Positions 4,530-7,038 of a stretch of DNA of 7,038 nucleotides are shown here, one piece after another. The stretch comes from CAZIRO01 sp964541595 (lineage in GTDB: Bacteria > Acidobacteriota > HRBIN11): contig CAZIRO010000148.1 of assembly GCA_964541595.1 (NCBI GenBank), forward strand, positions 1-7,038, given 5' to 3'. The position numbers and the translations under genes were made by a program. How positions within the stretch are numbered: the first letter of the stretch is position 1; every line of letters begins with the position of its first letter. Below the pieces are notes generated by a model, which made no database searches, was not told the DNA's origin, and saw only the letters and a program-made list of their open reading frames with translations.

Positions 4530-6269
4530 TTAAAGATGTTCGCGGACCTGCCGCACGATCCACATCGGTTCCATGGGTTCACCGTCGTATTTGTGAACAT
4601 GCGCGTGCGGCAGAAAACCGGTTTCTGCACGCAGATGACGTTCGATCTGTCCGGAATAGTTCTGTTCCACGACGATGACTTTACCGGCACGTTCGAGGAT
4701 CGCACGGGTTGCTTCCGCCGGGAAGGGGTACAGGTACTTCAACGCAAGCACACTCGTGCGCACGCCCTCACGGCTGAGGATGTCCGCGGCTTCCTGCAAC
4801 AGTCCCTTGGTCGAACCCCATCCGACGAGTAAGACGTCCGGTGCGGATGGTCCGATGACTTCCGGAGCGGGGATCTCCCTGCGAATGTGCGTGAGTTTGC
4901 GCATCCGCTTGTTCATCATCTGCGTGCGCTTGACCGGATCGGTGAACACGTCACTGATGAGTACCCCGCGTTCGTCGTGCTCGTCCGTTGCCGCCGTGTA
5001 ATACACCCCCGGTGTGCCCGGAAGCACCCGCGGCGATACACCGTTGGGTGTGTCCTGATAGCGGTGGTATGGCCGATCCGCAGGCCACTCACGCAGGACC
5101 GATTCGCCACGATCGATGGGGACGTCGAACCGGACGTCGTCGGGATCGATCGTTTCACGGTGTTCCGAAAGGTACAGGTCGCTGATCACCAGCACGGGTA
5201 TCTGATACCGTTCCGCCCAGTTGAATGCCTCGACCATCGTGTAATAACAGTCCAGCACGTCCGTGGGCGCGAGGATGACCTTCGGATAATCCCCCTGAGA
5301 GGCACCAAACACCTGCCAGAAGTCTCCCTGTTCCGTTTTCGTCGGTAAACCCGTCGAGGGTCCTCCGCGCATGACGTTGATCACCACGACCGGCGTCTCC
5401 GTCATCGCCGCCTGTCCCACCGCCTCCGTCATCAGCGCAAACCCGCCACCGGAAGTGGCACACAACGCACGTACACCGGCAAATCCGGCACCGATCGCGA
5501 AATTGATCACTGCCAGTTCGTCCTCACACTGTTTGACCACGACACCGAGTTCGGGTCCGTACCGGGCAAACCAGTGCAGGATCGATGAGGCCGGAGTCAT
5601 CGGATATGCCGCATAGAACTTGCAGCCGGCTGCAACCGCGCCCAGTGCGAACATTTCGTTGCCCGTCGTGACCGCCAGTGGTTTCCGACCCCGGGGAAAA
5701 GAAAACGGCAGCGGCCGAAAATGCGTCCGGGCATACTCGTATCCGCGTCGGGCTACCTGAACGTTTCGCGTGACCACCTGCTCGCCCTTGTGCTGAAAGG
5801 TGTCCCGTAAAACGGATTCCAGATAGGTGAAATCGAATTGCAGCAACCAGACCAGTGCGCCGAGCAGAACGGTATTCTGCATGACCGGTTGATATCCGAT
5901 CCCTGCGCAGACTTCTTTGCAGGGCACACCGCAGTACTGGATATCCGACCGCCGGTCTTCCGGAATGCGGACGCCATCGGTGTTGTACACCAACCAGCCG
6001 CCCGATTCGATTTCCGCAAGGTGCCGTTCCACCGTATCCGTATTGAGGGCAACAACGATATGCAGGGCATCCCCATGATTGTATATCTTTTCATTTGCAA
6101 TGCGAATTCTGAGCCAGACATGACCCCCACGGATCACGGATTGATAGCTATTATATGCATAGATATGCAGACCGTGGCGCGCCGCGATCTTCGCAATCGA
6201 ATCGCCCGTGCGTCCGATCCCTTCGCCTGCGGCGCCACCGATGCCTATGGTGATTTCACGGTGCACCAT
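4530..6269 (-). CDS. korA: 2-oxoacid:ferredoxin oxidoreductase, fused gamma-alpha subunit
   Basis: The 579-aa product has the usual length of the fused subunit. Residues 1-180 form the gamma domain, with GIGGAAGEGIGRTGD (9-23) and SYQSVIRGGHVWLRIR (41-56). Residues 198-375 are the pyrimidine-binding domain, with AYPMTPASS (221-229), EDELAVINFAIGAG (249-262), ATSGGGFALM (271-280) and GGPSTGLPTKTEQGD (302-316). YYTAATDEHDERG (423-435) and the transketolase C-like domain (477-570, LLVGWGSTKG, VVEQNYSGQ) complete it. It pairs with KorB and reduces ferredoxin in the cytoplasm. A separate ferredoxin-like delta subunit is not encoded here. GGAGG (6277-6281) is 7 nt before ATG 6269. It is the first gene of the operon, preceded by a 225-bp gap with a candidate promoter. 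2-oxoglutarate is the likeliest substrate. Confidence 0.95.
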   Translation of the reverse strand: MVHREITIGIGGAAGEGIGRTGDSIAKIAARHGLHIYAYNSYQSVIRGGHVWLRIRIANEKIYNHGDALHIVVALNTDTVERHLAEIESGGWLVYNTDGVRIPEDRRSDIQYCGVPCKEVCAGIGYQPVMQNTVLLGALVWLLQFDFTYLESVLRDTFQHKGEQVVTRNVQVARRGYEYARTHFRPLPFSFPRGRKPLAVTTGNEMFALGAVAAGCKFYAAYPMTPASSILHWFARYGPELGVVVKQCEDELAVINFAIGAGFAGVRALCATSGGGFALMTEAVGQAAMTETPVVVINVMRGGPSTGLPTKTEQGDFWQVFGASQGDYPKVILAPTDVLDCYYTMVEAFNWAERYQIPVLVISDLYLSEHRETIDPDDVRFDVPIDRGESVLREWPADRPYHRYQDTPNGVSPRVLPGTPGVYYTAATDEHDERGVLISDVFTDPVKRTQMMNKRMRKLTHIRREIPAPEVIGPSAPDVLLVGWGSTKGLLQEAADILSREGVRTSVLALKYLYPFPAEATRAILERAGKVIVVEQNYSGQIERHLRAETGFLPHAHVHKYDGEPMEPMWIVRQVREHL

Positions 6270-6276
6270 CGTTCCG

Positions 6277-6281
6277 CCTCC
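6277..6281 (-). promoter_or_regulatory. Ribosome binding site of korA
   Basis: GGAGG on the minus strand, 7 nt before ATG 6269: a near-perfect Shine-Dalgarno site at ideal spacing, fixing the korA start. Confidence 0.75.
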
Positions 6282-6332
6282 ACGTCTACAATGAACTTCA
6301 ATAAGTTAATGCATTCACCGGGACTGTGCAAC

Positions 6333-6362
6333 AGTATACGCTTCCGGGATCGGGACAGGCAA
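6333..6362 (-). promoter_or_regulatory. Candidate promoter of the kor operon
   Basis: On the minus strand TTGCCT (6357-6362, 4 of 6 to TTGACA) and TATACT (6333-6338, 5 of 6 to TATAAT) are separated by 18 bp. This is 64 bp upstream of the korA start. The -35 hexamer falls inside the 20-mer shared by repeats E1 and E2. Assignment is by eye only, and other weak hexamers exist in the gap. Confidence 0.35.
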
Positions 6363-6456
6363 TGGGACGCCGTGGCGTGCCCGTTCGGCCATGCGGTATC
6401 CCCATTCCATAGGATGCCGGTTTCCCGTCCCCGGTCTTCCGTCTTCTGTCCCGGAT
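6349..6456 (-). repeat. Dispersed intergenic repeat, copy E2 (108 bp)
   Basis: Read on the minus strand it begins ATCCGGGACAG and ends CCATTGCCTGTCCCGAT. It shares the exact 20-mer GTCCCATTGCCTGTCCCGAT with E1 (6349-6368 here; 1290-1309 there), the adjacent GC-rich hairpin, and a middle stretch around ATCCTATGGAATG resembling ATCCTGGATG in E1. Its outer part (6419-6453) is 7-bp periodic like that of E1 but shorter. It is 32 bp shorter overall. An extra copy of the end motif ATCGGGACAG lies at 6483-6492, close to the stop of the HAD gene. Confidence 0.55.
6419..6453 (+). repeat. Degenerate heptamer tract, five units
   Basis: Plus-strand units are GGTTTCC, CGTCCCC, GGTCTTC, CGTCTTC and TGTCCCG, consensus NGTCYYC. 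In the same phase, the tract in E1 contains GGTCTCC, GGTCTCA, GGTCCCA, so the two tracts look related although this one is more diverged. Confidence 0.5.
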
Positions 6457-6494
6457 AGAAAAAACGGGATCGGCGGGAACGCATCGGGACAGTG

Positions 6495-7038
6495 TTACCT
6501 TACGTCACGTTGCAGCATATCCGCCATGGTTTTCCGTACGGCGTGGGGGTCATCGGGAGTATCGATGATCGGCCATTGCCGTCGGCGGGCCAGCGGACGG
6601 AGCAGGGGATCGGGACACACGACAATGGGACATGCGACGGCAGTCAGGAGGTAACGGTCGCACCAGCGGTTAGCCAGGGCCCAGGTGGCGGCCCAGGACA
6701 TGCCGTGCGCACGCAGCCACATCTCCGCATAACGGTATTTCCACCGTCCGTGCGGATGCGGTCGAAGGAGCCGTCCGGTAAATCGCCCGTTGCGGATTTC
6801 CGGATCAGCGAAAATGCCCTCCGTACATTGCAACCACTGCATGAGCGGCATGGCCAGCGGACGCGGGGTGCCGCTGAGCAGCACGATCCGGTGGCCCAGG
6901 GACTGCATCCACCGCATTGCAGAGACAATGCCCGGATACAGCCGGGGCCGGATCCGGTGTTCCCAGCAAGCACGAATCCAGACATCCACCTGTCGCACTT
7001 CGTAGCCACGCAGATAGAGGAGTTTCCAGTGGTATCGA
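6495..7038 (-). CDS. HAD-IB (SerB-like) phosphatase family protein, C-terminal part
   Basis: The frame stays open past the right edge; 180 codons are visible, so the N-terminus with the catalytic DxDxT motif is outside the window. A GTG at 6998 is not the start, because the preceding codons (HWKLLYLRGYEV) read like family sequence. RLYPGIVSAMRWMQSLGHRIVLLSGTPRPLA contains HAD motif II (the serine of LLSGTP). RWKYRYAEMWLRAHG supplies a lysine consistent with motif III. CPIVVCPDPLLRPLARRRQWPII is the usual end of HAD-IB phosphatases. Motif IV, normally YGDSxSDLPLL, reads WALANRWCDRYLL, so the first acidic residue and its glycine appear as N and A. Substrates in this family are phosphate monoesters; which one cannot be told. 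No T-run terminator with a proper stem follows the TAA. Confidence 0.85.
   Translation of the reverse strand, partial: RYHWKLLYLRGYEVRQVDVWIRACWEHRIRPRLYPGIVSAMRWMQSLGHRIVLLSGTPRPLAMPLMQWLQCTEGIFADPEIRNGRFTGRLLRPHPHGRWKYRYAEMWLRAHGMSWAATWALANRWCDRYLLTAVACPIVVCPDPLLRPLARRRQWPIIDTPDDPHAVRKTMADMLQRDVR

Noticed and set aside
3766..4533. 255-codon open frame on the plus strand
   Set aside because: Antisense shadow of korB, which has intact iron-sulfur and ThDP motifs.
6446..6492. Intrinsic terminator after the HAD gene (T-run at 6459-6466 read on the minus strand)
   Set aside because: The T-run lies inside the loop of the CTGTCCCG/CGGGACAG repeat, and no stem directly precedes it.

Overview
The window is a compact bacterial chromosomal segment, moderately GC-rich, and every confident gene is on the minus strand. 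The fused gamma-alpha plus beta 2-oxoacid:ferredoxin oxidoreductase, NudL-type CoA pyrophosphatase, TlyA and HAD-IB phosphatase are bacterial families. KorAB enzymes of this two-gene layout occur in Bacillota, Actinomycetota, Deinococcota and several deep-branching thermophilic or candidate phyla. I cannot place the organism further from sequence alone. The ABC protein looks MlaF-like in its framework, which would fit a diderm, but that is weak evidence.

Read in the direction of transcription (right to left). (1) 7038-6495: the C-terminal part of a HAD-IB phosphatase-like protein, cut by the window edge, with an unusual motif IV. (2) 6494-6270: an intergenic region holding one copy (E2) of a small dispersed repeat and a possible promoter. 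(3) 6269-1370: a tightly packed five-gene run, korA (gamma-alpha fusion), korB, an ABC-ATPase-like protein that has lost all its nucleotide-handling motifs, a NudL-type CoA pyrophosphatase, and tlyA. Junctions are short or overlapping (53 bp, a 1-base TAATG overlap, about 41 bp, an 11-bp overlap), so this is very likely one operon. (4) 1369-448: more than 900 bp without a convincing gene. It holds a second copy (E1) of the dispersed repeat with a tandem 7-bp repeat tract, one possible 30-codon ORF with a good ribosome binding site, and a stretch rich in inverted repeats. (5) 447-1: the N-terminal part of a polytopic membrane protein starting at GTG and running off the left edge.

KorAB would oxidatively decarboxylate a 2-oxoacid such as 2-oxoglutarate to an acyl-CoA with ferredoxin as electron acceptor, or run in reverse. 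The Nudix enzyme hydrolyses CoA or acyl-CoA, so it shares a cofactor with KorAB. TlyA methylates rRNA and has no obvious link to them.

The most unusual observations are the intact ABC pseudo-ATPase coupled translationally to korB, and the two-copy intergenic repeat (E1/E2) with imperfect terminal inverted repeats, a hairpin and 7-bp-periodic tracts, one copy of which overlaps the likely kor promoter region.
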